Positions 1 to 8,866 of a stretch of 64,000 nt of DNA are shown here, piece by piece. The notes below the pieces were generated by a model. That model did not search any database. It saw nothing but the letters and a program-made list of their open reading frames with translations, and was not told where the DNA came from. Both the position numbers and the translations under genes were made by a program. Where the stretch lies: contig NZ_LMEP01000001.1 in NCBI RefSeq assembly GCF_001426405.1, forward strand, positions 559,241-623,240. Direction: 5' to 3'. Positions within the stretch are counted from its first letter, which is position 1; the number at the start of each line of letters is the position of its first letter. This DNA is from Streptomyces sp. Root1304 (GTDB lineage Bacteria; Actinomycetota; Actinomycetes; Streptomycetales; Streptomycetaceae).

Positions 1-590
1 GCACCCCGGGACGGGATGATCTTGGCGGAGAAGATGTCCTTGTCGGACGTCTTGTCGATGGAGGAGTCGAAGTAGACACCCGGCGAACGGACCAGCTGCG
101 ACACCACGACACGCTCGGTGCCGTTGATGACGAAGGTGCCCTTGTTCGTCATGAGCGGGAAGTCGCCCATGAAGACCGTCTGGGACTTGATCTCGCCGGT
201 CTCGTTGTTGGTGAACTCGGCGGTGACGAAGAGCGGGGCGCCGTACGTGAAGTCACGGTCCTTGCACTCGTCGATCGAGTTCTTCGGCGGCTCGAAGCGG
301 TGGTCGCGGAAGGTCAGCGACATCGACCCGGAGAAGTCCTCGATCGGGGAGATCTCCTCGAAGATCTCCTCCAGGCCGGACTTCCTGGGGACGTCCTGTC
401 CCGACTCAAGGGCAGCCTCGACGCGAGCCTTCCAGGCGGCGTTGCCGAGCAGCCAGTCAAAGCTCTCGGTCTGCAGCGCGAGGAGGTTCGGAACCTCGAG
501 GGGCTCCCTGATCTTTGCAAAAGAGATGCGCAGCGGGGCGGTGCTTGCGCCGTTGTTCGTATTGGTCGAGGCGTTGCGCGAGGCGGCCAA
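1..590 (-). CDS. rpoB: RNA polymerase beta subunit, 5' part (gene runs off the window)
   Basis: N-terminal 196 codons of the RNA polymerase beta subunit; the rest lies before base 1. The reading is typical of actinobacterial RpoB: an N-terminus starting LAASRNAST, then [19 protein letters not shown], the FTYGAPLFV and [19 protein letters not shown] stretches, and [19 protein letters not shown] at the window edge. The start is TTG at 588-590, chosen because the protein begins in phase with known Streptomyces RpoB and a GGAAGGA box lies 8 nt upstream. It is downstream of rplJ-rplL on the same strand across a 548-nt spacer. Beta forms the catalytic core with beta-prime and carries the rifampicin pocket, which is not in the visible part. 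Identity is secure. Confidence 0.97.
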   Translation of the reverse strand, partial: MAASRNASTNTNNGASTAPLRISFAKIREPLEVPNLLALQTESFDWLLGNAAWKARVEAALESGQDVPRKSGLEEIFEEISPIEDFSGSMSLTFRDHRFEPPKNSIDECKDRDFTYGAPLFVTAEFTNNETGEIKSQTVFMGDFPLMTNKGTFVINGTERVVVSQLVRSPGVYFDSSIDKTSDKDIFSAKIIPSRG

Positions 591-1049
591 GAGGGGGTCC
601 TTCCGAGGGCTCGGACTCACTACGCGCGTACCGGTCCCCAGCAATGCTTCACGGCAGACGTTTCCTGAGATGACCGAAAGGCCAGGTCAGACGGGGTCGG
701 TCCGAGAAGCGGATGCGAAGGTATGCCCCTGGTGACGGGCAGGGGGCAGCTAACAGGCAGCGCAAAGGGTCAGTGTAGCCACTTGGCTCACTGATGTCCA
801 GGGCGAATAATTCGCGACCCTCGTTGCTCTCAACTCCGCGGTGCCTCGCGCCGTGTGGCGCACCTCGATACTGCCCGTTCAGTCGTCGATCCATGCCTCG
901 GAAACGGATCGTTGTGACGACGCGTCCTGAGAATTGCGCGCTGCGTGCGGTTCGTCAAGGCCCCCCGGTCTGCGGGGCGCACGGCGAAGATCACCATACT
1001 CCGCTTCCGGCGGCCCACAGGTCCCCCGCCACGCCCTTCCCGGGGAACG

Positions 1050-1087
1050 CCGAAAGGCGACCACCCACAAGGGTGATCGCCTTTCGG
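1050..1087 (-). terminator. Strong hairpin in the rplL-rpoB spacer (attenuator or partial terminator)
   Basis: An 11-bp stem (CCGAAAGGCGA pairing with TCGCCTTTCGG) is extended inward by CACCC/GGGTG around an ACAA loop. It lies about 50 nt after the rplL stop on the minus strand and has no long T run after it. In streptomycetes and E. coli an attenuator between L7/L12 and rpoB lets ribosomal proteins be made in excess of polymerase, so this is the likely role (inference). The rest of the 591-1138 spacer shows no gene; it presumably also carries the rpoB leader or an internal promoter. Confidence 0.6.
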
Positions 1088-1138
1088 TGCTCCCGCGTTA
1101 CACGGGGGCAGGAGTCAGCTCAGCGAGCCGAAACGGTC

Positions 1139-1522
1139 TTACTTGACCGTGACGGAGGCGCCGGCGGCCTTGAGGGACTCGGCAGCCTTCTCGGCGGCCT
1201 CCTTCGCGACCTTCTCGAGGACCGGCTTCGGGGTGCCGTCGACGAGGTCCTTGGCCTCCTTCAGGCCCAGGGAGGTGAGCTCACGCACGACCTTGATGAC
1301 CTGGATCTTCTTGTCGCCGGCACCCTCGAGGATGACGTCGAACTCGTCCTGCTCCTCGACGGCCTCGGCACCGGCGACCGGGGCGCCCGGGCCGGCAACG
1401 GCGACGGCCGCGGCGGCGGTGACGTCGAACTTGTCCTCGAACGCCTTAACGAACTCGGAGAGCTCGATGAGGGTCATCTCCTCGAACTGGGCGAGGAGGT
1501 CGTCCTGAGAGAGCTTCGCCAT
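1139..1522 (-). CDS. rplL: 50S ribosomal protein L7/L12
   Basis: A 127-residue protein with the N-terminal dimerisation segment ([23 protein letters not shown]), an Ala/Gly/Pro-rich hinge near residues 37-55, and the C-terminal factor-binding domain containing [25 protein letters not shown]7/L12 forms the multimeric ribosomal stalk that recruits IF2, EF-Tu, EF-G and RF3. The start at 1522 is preceded by GGAAGGAT at good spacing; an in-frame GTG-type extension upstream lacks support. It follows rplJ by 109 nt, so the two are co-transcribed, and rpoB lies downstream beyond a hairpin. Length and sequence are typical. Confidence 0.98.
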   Translation of the reverse strand: MAKLSQDDLLAQFEEMTLIELSEFVKAFEDKFDVTAAAAVAVAGPGAPVAGAEAVEEQDEFDVILEGAGDKKIQVIKVVRELTSLGLKEAKDLVDGTPKPVLEKVAKEAAEKAAESLKAAGASVTVK

Positions 1523-1631
1523 GATGGGCGATCCTTCCACTAATTCGGCAGGTGCCGGATGTATAGAGAGGCGGGCGTTACGGCCCGCTACGACCTGCGC
1601 CTAGGCGGCGCGGGTCATGACGCGAGCCGAA

Positions 1632-2162
1632 TTACTCGGCACCGCCCTGCTCGGCGAGCTTGACGCGAAGCGCTTCCGCGGTGCGGACGAACTTCGACGG
1701 CAGCGCCTGGAAGAGCGAGGCAGCCTGGGACTGCTTGCCCTTGAACGCGCCGGCCAGCTTGCTGAGCAGAACCTCGCGGGACTCGAGGTCCGCGAGCTTC
1801 TTGAACTCGTCGGCGGACAGCGCCTTGCCATCAAGGACACCGCCCTTGATGACGAGGTTGGGGTTCTCCTTGGCGAAGTCACGCAGAGCCTTCGCCGACT
1901 CCACCGGGTCACCGGTGACGAAGGCGGCCGCGGTCGAACCAGCAAGCTGGTCGTCCAGCGCGGAGATGCCGGCCTGGTTGGCCGCAATCTTGGTCAGCGT
2001 GTTCTTCACCACGGCGTACTGGGCGTTCTCACCGAGCGAACGACGCAGCGTCTTGAGCTGCGCCACGGTGAGCCCCGTGTACGAGGTCAGCACGACGGCG
2101 TTCGAGCTGCGGAACTTGTCCTCAAGCTCGGCTACCGCGGCAGCCTTGTCGGGCCTTGCCAT
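1632..2162 (-). CDS. rplJ: 50S ribosomal protein L10
   Basis: A 176-residue L10 ([37 protein letters not shown]). It anchors L7/L12 dimers on 23S rRNA to build the stalk, and in many bacteria represses its own operon. The N-terminal RNA-binding region carries the typical [12 protein letters not shown] and VVKNTL motifs; the C-terminal helix (about 140-176) binds L7/L12. The start at 2162 follows a GGAAGGAGG ribosome-binding site; a longer in-frame ORF beginning at 2219 would run through the leader hairpin and was rejected. It is first gene of rplJ-rplL, with a leader attenuator upstream. Confidence 0.98.
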   Translation of the reverse strand: MARPDKAAAVAELEDKFRSSNAVVLTSYTGLTVAQLKTLRRSLGENAQYAVVKNTLTKIAANQAGISALDDQLAGSTAAAFVTGDPVESAKALRDFAKENPNLVIKGGVLDGKALSADEFKKLADLESREVLLSKLAGAFKGKQSQAASLFQALPSKFVRTAEALRVKLAEQGGAE

Positions 2163-2247
2163 AGAGCGTCGGCCTCCTTCCGGGTGATGAGGACCGCTCA
2201 GAAGGGGCTGACAAAACAAAACGCCCCGGGCGCAAGCGCTCGGGGCT
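2163..2247 (-). promoter_or_regulatory. Leader of rplJ with an intrinsic-terminator-like hairpin (L10 leader)
   Basis: On the minus strand a GCCCCG...CGGGGC stem (2223-2246, extended by AGCG-type pairs) is followed by the U-rich run GTTTTGTTTTGT and then the rplJ ribosome-binding site. This is the arrangement of an L10 autoregulatory attenuator, where L10(L12)4 bound to an upstream antiterminator region decides read-through. The upstream recognition fold was not traced by hand; a covariance search for Rfam L10_leader would test the call. Confidence 0.6.
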
Positions 2248-2410
2248 CAGCTCAACCGCATCCGAAGATCCGGGAACTCTTCCACGATCACCTGCGCGGG
2301 TCGTTCGCGTCTCAGCGAATCCTTCGGCCACCGCACCTTGACGGCACAGTGACGACCAGCGGTCTTTGGCTTCGATGGAAGAGTACGCGACCGGGTCGGC
2401 CCGGGGCAAA

Positions 2411-3337
2411 TCAGCCCTGGCCCATGCCCTTCAGCATCTCGAACAGGTCCACCGTGTCCTTGGCCGCCGGGGCCTGGACGCTCGCCTTGGCGCCGTATTC
2501 GGAGAAGTGCATCGCCGTCTTCACGGTGCCCTGCGCCGTCTTCATGCCGACGTCCATCTTCACCGGGTAACCGTCGCCGTTCACCCAGACCTGGGTGTCG
2601 TACGCCGTGATGCCGGCCTTCCGGACGCCGTCGATCATCTCGGCGCGGTCCTTCTCGGAGAGCACGTCGAAGGACGGGTTGGCGGCGACCATCTGCTCCA
2701 GGGTCAGCGAGCCCTTGTAGTGCTGGGTGTCGACGCCGTCGACCTTCTCCGCGCCGACGTGCTTGAGGTTGGGCGAGTCGAGCAGCATGGCGAGCTGCTT
2801 GGACGGGTCCTGGTTCATGTTCTCCATGCCCCCGGTCATGGACTTCTCCAGGCCCTTGTCCCCGGACGCGGCGGCGACGGCCTTCAGGTCGAGCTTCATC
2901 CAGCGCTTGCCGCCCGTCTCGGCGGCCTGCCCGGCACCCATGTCCATGTACATGGCGTCGCCGAGCATGATCATGCGCATCTGCTCGGGTCCGCCAGGGT
3001 TCCCCGCCGTGAGCATGGAGCCCTTCACCGTGAGGTCCATCACCGAGGGGTCCCAGCCCTGGACGCCGGTCATCTCCATGGTGCCGCCGCCTTCGAGGCC
3101 GGCCGGCATCTCCATGGTCATCCGGATCTTCGCGGACTTCGCGGCCGAGGTCTTCGTGTACGCGGCCTGGATGACCTTGGTGACGTCCTCCAGGCTCTGC
3201 GTCTGCGCCTGCGACTTCGCCGGCGCGTCGGCGGCGCCCTTCTTGGCCTCGTCGCCGTCCTGACAGCCCGCGACACCCGTCACGACCGCCACGGCCGTCA
3301 GAGCGATGCCCGCACGCTTCCACGTGGACTTGTTCAT
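2411..3337 (-). CDS. Exported lipoprotein, LppX/LolA-like fold suspected
   Basis: A 308-residue protein with a lipoprotein signal peptide: MNKSTWKRAGIALTAVAVVTGVAGC, the lipobox VAGC putting the lipidated Cys at 25, then an Ala/Lys/Gln-rich linker. The remainder alternates polar and hydrophobic strands with Met-rich stretches (MRMIMLGDAMYMDMG) and the phrase GDGYPVKMDVGMKT. This resembles the LppX/LprAFG and LolA-type lipid-binding proteins of actinomycetes. The start at 3337 was preferred over the in-frame GTG at 3436, because the latter would place a non-signal segment ahead of the signal peptide and lies in the upstream terminator. It sits alone between ribosomal operons; no substrate can be named. 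Confidence 0.85.
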   Translation of the reverse strand: MNKSTWKRAGIALTAVAVVTGVAGCQDGDEAKKGAADAPAKSQAQTQSLEDVTKVIQAAYTKTSAAKSAKIRMTMEMPAGLEGGGTMEMTGVQGWDPSVMDLTVKGSMLTAGNPGGPEQMRMIMLGDAMYMDMGAGQAAETGGKRWMKLDLKAVAAASGDKGLEKSMTGGMENMNQDPSKQLAMLLDSPNLKHVGAEKVDGVDTQHYKGSLTLEQMVAANPSFDVLSEKDRAEMIDGVRKAGITAYDTQVWVNGDGYPVKMDVGMKTAQGTVKTAMHFSEYGAKASVQAPAAKDTVDLFEMLKGMGQG

Positions 3338-3382
3338 GAGTGTTCCCCACCCCTTGATCAACGTCTTTACGGTTCCTTGAAC

Positions 3383-3430
3383 CGTAACAAAGAGCCGGCC
3401 CCGCACCTCCGGAGAGGTGCGGGGCCGGCT
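3383..3430 (-). terminator. Intrinsic terminator after rplA
   Basis: A near-perfect long stem (AGCCGGCCCCGCACCT pairing with AGGTGCGGGGCCGGCT, loop CCGG region, 3393-3430) begins about 25 nt past the rplA stop on the minus strand and runs into CTTTGTTACGG. It closes the rplK-rplA unit and separates it from the lipoprotein gene. Confidence 0.8.
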
Positions 3431-3454
3431 GACCACTCAGTGAACCGATGGGGT

Positions 3455-4183
3455 TCAGACCGCGGCCGGGTCCTCCTCGACGAGGAGGTTGCGGGTGCGG
3501 TTGGAGTCCAGCGGGATGCCGGGGCCCATCGTCGTCGTCAGGGTCGCCTTCTTGATGTAGCGGCCCTTGGCGGCGGACGGCTTCAGACGGAGGATCTCCT
3601 CCAGAGCCGCGGCGTAGTTCTCGACCAGCTTCGTCTCGTCGAAGGAGACCTTGCCGATGATGAAGTGCAGGTTCGAGTGCTTGTCGACGCGGAACTCGAT
3701 CTTGCCGCCCTTGATCTCGTTGACAGCCTTCGCCACGTCGGGCGTGACGGTGCCGACCTTGGGGTTCGGCATGAGACCACGCGGGCCGAGGACGCGGCCG
3801 AGGCGGCCGACCTTGCCCATGAGGTCCGGGGTGGCCACCACGGCGTCGAACTCGTTCAGGCGGTTGCCCTTGGAGATCTCGTCGATGAGCTCGTCGGAGC
3901 CGACGATGTCGGCGCCCGCGGCAATCGCGGCCTCGGCACGGTCACCGGTCGCGAAGACCAGGACCCGGGCGGTCTTGCCGGTGCCGTGCGGAAGGTTCAC
4001 GGTGCCACGGACCATCTGGTCGGCCTTGCGCGGGTCGACACCCAGGCGGAAGGCGACCTCGACGGTGCCGTCGAACTTCGTGGTGGCGGTGTCCTTGGCG
4101 ATACGGACGGCCTCGAGGGGCGCGTAGTTCCGCTCGCGGTCGACCTTGGCGTCCGCGGAGCGGAGAGCCTTGCTGCGCTTCAC
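3455..4183 (-). CDS. rplA: 50S ribosomal protein L1
   Basis: A 242-residue L1, the mobile stalk protein at the E site that helps release deacylated tRNA and represses its own mRNA in many bacteria. Diagnostic stretches are [61 protein letters not shown] and [24 protein letters not shown]. It begins 79 nt after rplK, in the standard rplK-rplA order, and ends just before a strong terminator. Length is normal for actinobacteria. Confidence 0.98.
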   Translation of the reverse strand: MKRSKALRSADAKVDRERNYAPLEAVRIAKDTATTKFDGTVEVAFRLGVDPRKADQMVRGTVNLPHGTGKTARVLVFATGDRAEAAIAAGADIVGSDELIDEISKGNRLNEFDAVVATPDLMGKVGRLGRVLGPRGLMPNPKVGTVTPDVAKAVNEIKGGKIEFRVDKHSNLHFIIGKVSFDETKLVENYAAALEEILRLKPSAAKGRYIKKATLTTTMGPGIPLDSNRTRNLLVEEDPAAV

Positions 4184-4262
4184 TGCTTCTCCTGTTGGTT
4201 CAGGTATGGAGTCGTGGTGCGGGCCGCGCAGGCCCTACCACTGAGGTCACGAGGGGGGGTGA

Positions 4263-4697
4263 TCAGCCCTCGACCGTGATGCCCATGGAACGGGCGGTGC
4301 CAGCGATGATCTTGGACGCGGCGTCCAGGTCGTTGGCGTTCAGGTCGGGGAGCTTGACCGTGGCGATCTCGCGGACCTGGGCGGCCGTGAGCTTGGCGAC
4401 CTTGGTCTTGTGCGGCTCGCCGGAGCCCTTGTCCACACCAGCGGCCTTGAGGATCAGCTTGGCGGCCGGCGGAGTCTTGGTGATGAAGGTGAAGGTGCGG
4501 TCCTCGTAGACCGTGATCTCCACCGGCACGACCATGCCACGCTGCGACTCGGTCGCGGCGTTGTAGGCCTTGCAGAACTCCATGATGTTGACGCCGTGCT
4601 GACCGAGCGCGGGGCCGACCGGCGGGGCCGGGTTCGCCGCACCGGCGTTGATCTGGAGCTTGATAAGCCCCGTGACCTTCTTCTTCTTGGGAGGCAT
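4263..4697 (-). CDS. rplK: 50S ribosomal protein L11
   Basis: A 144-residue L11 ([46 protein letters not shown]). It binds the GTPase-associated region of 23S rRNA, contacts elongation factors and, with thiostrepton, forms the antibiotic site; it is also needed for RelA activation. The proline pair in the N-terminal domain ([10 protein letters not shown]) and the C-terminal rRNA-binding helix [16 protein letters not shown] are intact. It heads the rplK-rplA operon, downstream of the nusG terminator. Confidence 0.98.
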
Positions 4698-4792
4698 TGC
4701 TCTCTCCGGGTCCTAGTGAGAGTGTTCAGCCCGCCATCCGGTCATCCGGATGGAGGCATACCGCACAACGATAACGGGTATAGACGCGCGGC

Positions 4793-4837
4793 CAAAAACC
4801 GAGCAGGTCAGAGCGGCTTTGGCAGCCACTCTGACCT
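4793..4837 (-). terminator. Intrinsic terminator after nusG
   Basis: The hairpin AGGTCAGAGTGGCT / AGCCGCTCTGACCT (one mismatch) spans 4805-4837, beginning about 20 nt past the nusG stop. On the minus strand it is followed by GCTCGG and a T5 run (4794-4799 on the complement). It separates secE-nusG from rplK-rplA, which must have its own promoter in the roughly 95 nt that follow. Confidence 0.85.
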
Positions 4838-4855
4838 GGTCGGAAATCTGTGAGA

Positions 4856-5770
4856 TCAGTTCTTCTGGATCTGGTCGAAGCTGAGCTCGACCGGGGTCTC
4901 GCGACCGAAGATCTCGACGAGGCCCTTGACCTTCTTCGAGTCCGGGTTGATCTCGTTGATGGTCGCCTGGAGGGTGGCGAAGGGGCCGTCGGTGACGGTG
5001 ACCGAGTCGCCGACCTCGAAGTCCAGGACCTGGATCTCGAGCTTGCGGGCCGGAGCCGGCTTGCCCTCGGCCTCGGCGGCCTCGCGGGCGGCCTTCTCCT
5101 CGGCCTCCGGGGCGAGCATCTTGACGATCTCGTCCAGCGTCAGCGGGTACGGGTCGTAGGCGTTGCCCACGAAGCCGGTGACACCGGGGGTGTTGCGGAC
5201 GACGCCCCAGGACTCGTTCGTCAGGTCCATGCGGACGAGAACGTAGCCGGGAAGCTTGTTCTGCTTGACGTTCTTCCGCTCGCCGCCCTTGATCTGGACG
5301 ATCTCTTCCTCGGGGACCTCGGCCTGGTAGATGAAGTCCTCGACGTTGAGCGAGACGGCGCGCTGCTCCAGGTTGGCCTTCACGCGCTTCTCGTAGCCCG
5401 CGTAGGTGTGGATGACGTACCACTCGCCGGGGAGGGTGCGCAGTTCCTCGCGGAGCGCGGCGACCGGGTCGACCGGGGCGGCCGGCTCGGCCTCCTCGTC
5501 GGTCTCTTCCTCGGTGTCCTCGGCCTCGACCTCGACGGTCTCGTCCTCGACGGTCTCGTCCTCGTCGCCCTCGGCGGCGTCGACGTCCTCGTCGGTCTCG
5601 TCGGACTCCTGCTCGTCCTCGTCCTCGACGTGGAGAGCGGCTTCCTCGGCGGCCTCGCCCGCGGCCTCGTCAGCAGCGTCCGCCTGGTCCTCGTCGGCGG
5701 CCTCGATGATGTCCAGCTCGTCCTCGACGGACTCGGACTCGAAGGCGTCGTTCAGGTTCGCGTCAGACAC
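4856..5770 (-). CDS. nusG: Transcription termination/antitermination factor NusG
   Basis: A 304-residue NusG. The NGN domain starts near residue 115 ([20 protein letters not shown], then [11 protein letters not shown] and [13 protein letters not shown]) and binds the beta-prime clamp helices. The KOW domain occupies about 250-304 ([48 protein letters not shown]) and contacts Rho or ribosomal protein S10. Residues 1-112 are an extremely acidic Glu/Asp/Ala/Val tail absent from E. coli NusG (181 aa) but usual in streptomycetes. An insertion rich in Ala/Glu ([20 protein letters not shown]) separates NGN from KOW. It lies 44 nt after secE, so the two form an operon ending in a clear terminator. 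Confidence 0.97.
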   Translation of the reverse strand: MSDANLNDAFESESVEDELDIIEAADEDQADAADEAAGEAAEEAALHVEDEDEQESDETDEDVDAAEGDEDETVEDETVEVEAEDTEEETDEEAEPAAPVDPVAALREELRTLPGEWYVIHTYAGYEKRVKANLEQRAVSLNVEDFIYQAEVPEEEIVQIKGGERKNVKQNKLPGYVLVRMDLTNESWGVVRNTPGVTGFVGNAYDPYPLTLDEIVKMLAPEAEEKAAREAAEAEGKPAPARKLEIQVLDFEVGDSVTVTDGPFATLQATINEINPDSKKVKGLVEIFGRETPVELSFDQIQKN

Positions 5771-5814
5771 GGTGGCTGCTTCTTCCTGCGATACAGATGG
5801 GGTGGAACAAAAAG

Positions 5815-6102
5815 TCAGCCGAAGACGTACTTGACTGCTTCCTGGAAGCCATAGTCAATCACGGTGACGAGGCCGATCATGATGACGACGAAGACGATCA
5901 CCACAGTGGTGTACGTCGAGAGCTGGCTGCGCGTGGGCCAGACGACCTTGCGGAGCTCCGCGATGATCTGGCGGTAGAAGAGCGCGAGACGGCCCAGAGG
6001 GCCCTTCTTTCCGCGCTTGCCGCCCTTGCGCGACTTCTTCTTCGAGTCGGCGGCCTCGTCGTCGGCATCAGGCATGTCGATGGAGCCTACGGCGTCCGTC
6101 AC
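5815..6102 (-). CDS. secE: Protein translocase subunit SecE
   Basis: A 95-residue SecE of the short, single-spanning type. The N-terminus is charged ([14 protein letters not shown]), followed by the amphipathic helix with the signature [24 protein letters not shown] and one membrane helix at about 67-88 ([21 protein letters not shown]). It clamps SecY in the general secretion channel. The KVVWPTR motif is diagnostic. It precedes nusG on the same strand, and tRNA-Trp lies about 100 nt upstream, the conserved bacterial arrangement. Confidence 0.97.
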   Translation of the reverse strand: MTDAVGSIDMPDADDEAADSKKKSRKGGKRGKKGPLGRLALFYRQIIAELRKVVWPTRSQLSTYTTVVIVFVVIMIGLVTVIDYGFQEAVKYVFG

Positions 6103-6205
6103 GATCTCTCACCTGATTCCGGGTCGGCCGTGCCGCGCCCGGGTGGAGCCGCACGGCGGTGCAATGAAGTACGTACATGCGCACAACACCTGGCGGTGTG
6201 TGTAG

Positions 6206-6278
6206 CAGGGCCGGAGGGACTTGAACCCCCAACCGCCGGTTTTGGAGACCGGTGCTCTACCAATTGAGCTACGACCCT
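6206..6278 (-). tRNA. trnW: tRNA-Trp (anticodon CCA)
   Basis: Minus-strand cloverleaf: acceptor AGGGTCG pairs with CGGCCCT, D-arm GCTC...GAGC, anticodon stem CCGGT/ACCGG with loop CTCCAAA giving anticodon CCA, and T-arm GGGGGTTCAAGTCCCTC-type pairing. The discriminator base is G; CCA is not encoded. It lies upstream of secE, as in many actinomycetes. Confidence 0.95.
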
Positions 6279-6485
6279 TTGTTGGTGTCCCTCAACGTAC
6301 CGCATCGTGAGATGTGGTCGGTGCGGGCCAACGAGGAGTGAGCATACGTGGTCAGAGGGCCCCGCGTCGAACAGAAACCACGACGGACCTGCCGTCGGAC
6401 GCGCGTACGACCGGGAATGACCGTTCCTGTCCGGTCCGTGAAACCTGTGTGCCGGGGCCTGAGCCGGTCTGGGACGATGGGCCGC

Positions 6486-7712
6486 ATGAGCGCTGCTACC
6501 CCTCCCACCGAGCGTCGGGTCTCCGCCCGGATCGGTGCGATCTCCGAGTCCGCCACCCTCGCCGTCGACGCCAAGGCCAAGGCCCTCAAGGCCGCCGGGC
6601 GCCCGGTGATCGGTTTCGGCGCGGGTGAGCCCGACTTCCCGACCCCGGACTACATCGTCGAAGCGGCCGTCGAGGCCTGCAAGAACCCGAAGTACCACCG
6701 CTACACGCCGGCCGGCGGTCTGCCCGAGCTGAAGGCCGCCATCGCCGCCAAGACGCTGCGCGACTCCGGCTACGAGGTCGACGCCTCCCAGGTCCTGGTG
6801 ACCAACGGCGGCAAGCAGGCGATCTACGAGGCCTTCGCCGCGATCCTCGACCCGGGCGACGAGGTCATCGTCCCGGCGCCGTACTGGACGACGTACCCGG
6901 AGTCGATCCGTCTCGCGGGCGGTGTCCCGGTGGAGGTCGTGGCCGACGAGACCACCGGCTACCGGGTCTCGGTGGAGCAGCTGGAGGCGGCCCGGACGGA
7001 GCGGACCAAGGTCGTCCTCTTCGTCTCGCCCTCCAACCCGACCGGCGCGGTCTACACCGAGGCCGACGCGGAGGCCATCGGCCGCTGGGCCGTCGAGCAC
7101 GGCCTGTGGGTCCTGACCGACGAGATCTACGAGCACCTGGTCTACGGCGACGCGAAGTTCACCTCGCTGCCGGCGATCGTCCCCGAGCTGCGCGACAAGT
7201 GCATCGTGGTCAACGGCGTGGCGAAGACGTACGCGATGACTGGCTGGCGCGTCGGGTGGATCGTGGGCCCGAAGGACGTCGTGAAGGCCGCGACGAACCT
7301 GCAGTCGCACGCCACGTCCAACGTGAGCAACGTCGCGCAGATCGCCGCGCTCGCCGCCGTCTCGGGCAACCTGGACGCCGTCGCGGAGATGCGCACCGCC
7401 TTCGACCGTCGCCGTCAGACGATCGTGCGGATGCTGAACGAGATCGAGGGCGTGTACTGCCCGACGCCGGAGGGCGCGTTCTACGCGTACCCCTCGGTGA
7501 AGGCGCTGCTCGGCAAGGAGATCCGCGGCAAGCGCCCGCAGAGCTCGGTCGAGCTGGCGGCCCTGATCCTGGACGAGGCCGAGGTCGCGGTCGTCCCCGG
7601 CGAGGCCTTCGGCACCCCGGGCTACCTGCGCCTGTCGTACGCGCTGGGCGACGAGGACCTGGTGGAGGGCGTGTCCCGGATCCAGAAGCTCCTGGCCGAG
7701 GCCACGGACTGA
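6486..7712 (+). CDS. aspC: Aspartate aminotransferase (class I/II, subgroup I-gamma type)
   Basis: A 408-residue PLP enzyme exchanging amino groups between aspartate and 2-oxoglutarate. Visible landmarks are [11 protein letters not shown] near the N-terminus, [11 protein letters not shown] (phosphate-binding, 107-117), [20 protein letters not shown] with the substrate/PLP Asn (about 184), DEIYEHLVY (Asp212 to the pyridine N, Tyr215), [14 protein letters not shown] with the Schiff-base Lys247, and the C-terminal carboxylate-binding Arg in YLRLSYAL. The start at 6486 was chosen over an in-frame 6348 because the upstream 46 residues are unlike the family. Expressed divergently from tRNA-Trp/secE; a strong terminator follows. 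The broad class I/II family leaves exact substrate preference unproven. Confidence 0.9.
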   Translation: MSAATPPTERRVSARIGAISESATLAVDAKAKALKAAGRPVIGFGAGEPDFPTPDYIVEAAVEACKNPKYHRYTPAGGLPELKAAIAAKTLRDSGYEVDASQVLVTNGGKQAIYEAFAAILDPGDEVIVPAPYWTTYPESIRLAGGVPVEVVADETTGYRVSVEQLEAARTERTKVVLFVSPSNPTGAVYTEADAEAIGRWAVEHGLWVLTDEIYEHLVYGDAKFTSLPAIVPELRDKCIVVNGVAKTYAMTGWRVGWIVGPKDVVKAATNLQSHATSNVSNVAQIAALAAVSGNLDAVAEMRTAFDRRRQTIVRMLNEIEGVYCPTPEGAFYAYPSVKALLGKEIRGKRPQSSVELAALILDEAEVAVVPGEAFGTPGYLRLSYALGDEDLVEGVSRIQKLLAEATD

Positions 7713-7774
7713 CCACCTGGCAACGTCGCCAGGTGGTGACGGGCCCCGGTTCTTCGGAACCGGGGCCCGTTTTT
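7713..7774 (+). terminator. Intrinsic terminator after aspC
   Basis: Two successive hairpins follow the stop codon: CCACCTGGC/GCCAGGTGG (7713-7736) and then ACGGGCCCCGGTTC with GAACCGGGGCCCGT (7739-7770) around a short TTCG-containing turn, ending in a T5 run. The second is a textbook Rho-independent terminator. Confidence 0.9.
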
Positions 7775-7843
7775 GCGTTCTAGCAAGGTCCCGATCGGGG
7801 AAACGGGCTGTGTTCGTCCATTCGGGTAGGGCAGGATCGGCCG

Positions 7844-8866
7844 ATGGAGCACGGACACCGCGATCTCACCACCCTCCCGAAGGCCCATCTGCACCTGCAC
7901 TTCACCGGTTCGATGAGGCCCTCGACCCTGCTGGAACTGGCCGACAAGTACGGGGTGCGCCTTCCCGAGGCGCTCAAGGGCGGTACGCCTCCCCGGCTGC
8001 GGGCCACCGACGAGCGCGGCTGGTTCCGCTTCCAGCGCCTCTACGACGTCGCCCGCTCCTGTCTGCGCGCGCCCGAGGACATCCAGCGGCTCGTCCGCGA
8101 GGCGGCCCAGGAGGACGTCAGGGACGGCTCCGGGTGGCTGGAGATCCAGGTCGACCCGACCTCGTACGCCCCGCACCTCGGCGGGCTCATCCCGGCGCTG
8201 GAGATCATCCTGGACGCGGTCGACGCGGCCTCGCGGGAGACCGGGCTCGGGATGCGGGTGCTGGTCGCGGCGAACCGGATGAAGCACCCGCTGGAGGCGC
8301 GTACGCTCGCCCGGCTCGCGGTGCGGTTCGCGGACCGGGGCGTCGTCGGCTTCGGGCTCTCCAACGACGAGCGGCGGGGCATGGCGCGGGACTTCGACCG
8401 GGCCTTCGCCATCGCCCGCGACGGCGGTCTGCTCGCGGCCCCGCACGGCGGCGAGCTGACGGGTCCCTCCTCGGTACGGGACTGCCTGGACGATCTGCGG
8501 GCGGCGCGGGTCGGCCACGGGGTGCGGGCGGCCGAGGACCCGCGGCTCCTGCGCAGGCTCGCGGAGCGCGGGGTGACCTGCGAGGTCTGCCCCGCGTCGA
8601 ACGTGGCCCTCGGGGTGTACGAGAAGCACGAGGACGTGCCCCTGCGGACGCTCTTCGAGGCGGGGGTGCCGATGGCGCTCGGCGCGGACGACCCGCTGCT
8701 CTTCGGCTCGCGGCTCGCCGCGCAGTACGAGATCGCCCGCCGGCACCACGCCTTCACCGACGCGGAGCTGGCGGAGCTGGCCCGGCAGTCGGTGCGGGGC
8801 TCGGCGGCCCCGGAGGACGTACGGGCGAAGCTGCTCGCGGGGATCGACGACTGGATCGCTAGCTGA
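7844..8866 (+). CDS. add: Adenosine deaminase
   Basis: A 340-residue TIM-barrel amidohydrolase converting adenosine (or deoxyadenosine) to inosine in purine salvage. The zinc ligands and catalytic residues are all present: HLHLH (His15, His17), HGGE (His201, Glu204), VGHG (His225), and ADDP (Asp282, Asp283). CPASNVALG is the usual motif ahead of the last strand. The ORF starts at ATG 7844. Its last 8 nt overlap the 3' end of the convergent TetR gene. Substrate could be another aminated nucleoside (Streptomyces have several ADA-like proteins), but the complete site supports a working deaminase. Confidence 0.88.
   Translation: MEHGHRDLTTLPKAHLHLHFTGSMRPSTLLELADKYGVRLPEALKGGTPPRLRATDERGWFRFQRLYDVARSCLRAPEDIQRLVREAAQEDVRDGSGWLEIQVDPTSYAPHLGGLIPALEIILDAVDAASRETGLGMRVLVAANRMKHPLEARTLARLAVRFADRGVVGFGLSNDERRGMARDFDRAFAIARDGGLLAAPHGGELTGPSSVRDCLDDLRAARVGHGVRAAEDPRLLRRLAERGVTCEVCPASNVALGVYEKHEDVPLRTLFEAGVPMALGADDPLLFGSRLAAQYEIARRHHAFTDAELAELARQSVRGSAAPEDVRAKLLAGIDDWIAS

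Noticed and set aside
3338..3436. GTG-initiated N-terminal extension of the lipoprotein
   Set aside because: It would read through the rplA terminator hairpin and bury the signal peptide behind 33 residues.
6279..6330. Promoter of tRNA-Trp
   Set aside because: No convincing pair of -35 and -10 boxes at 16-19 nt spacing could be picked.
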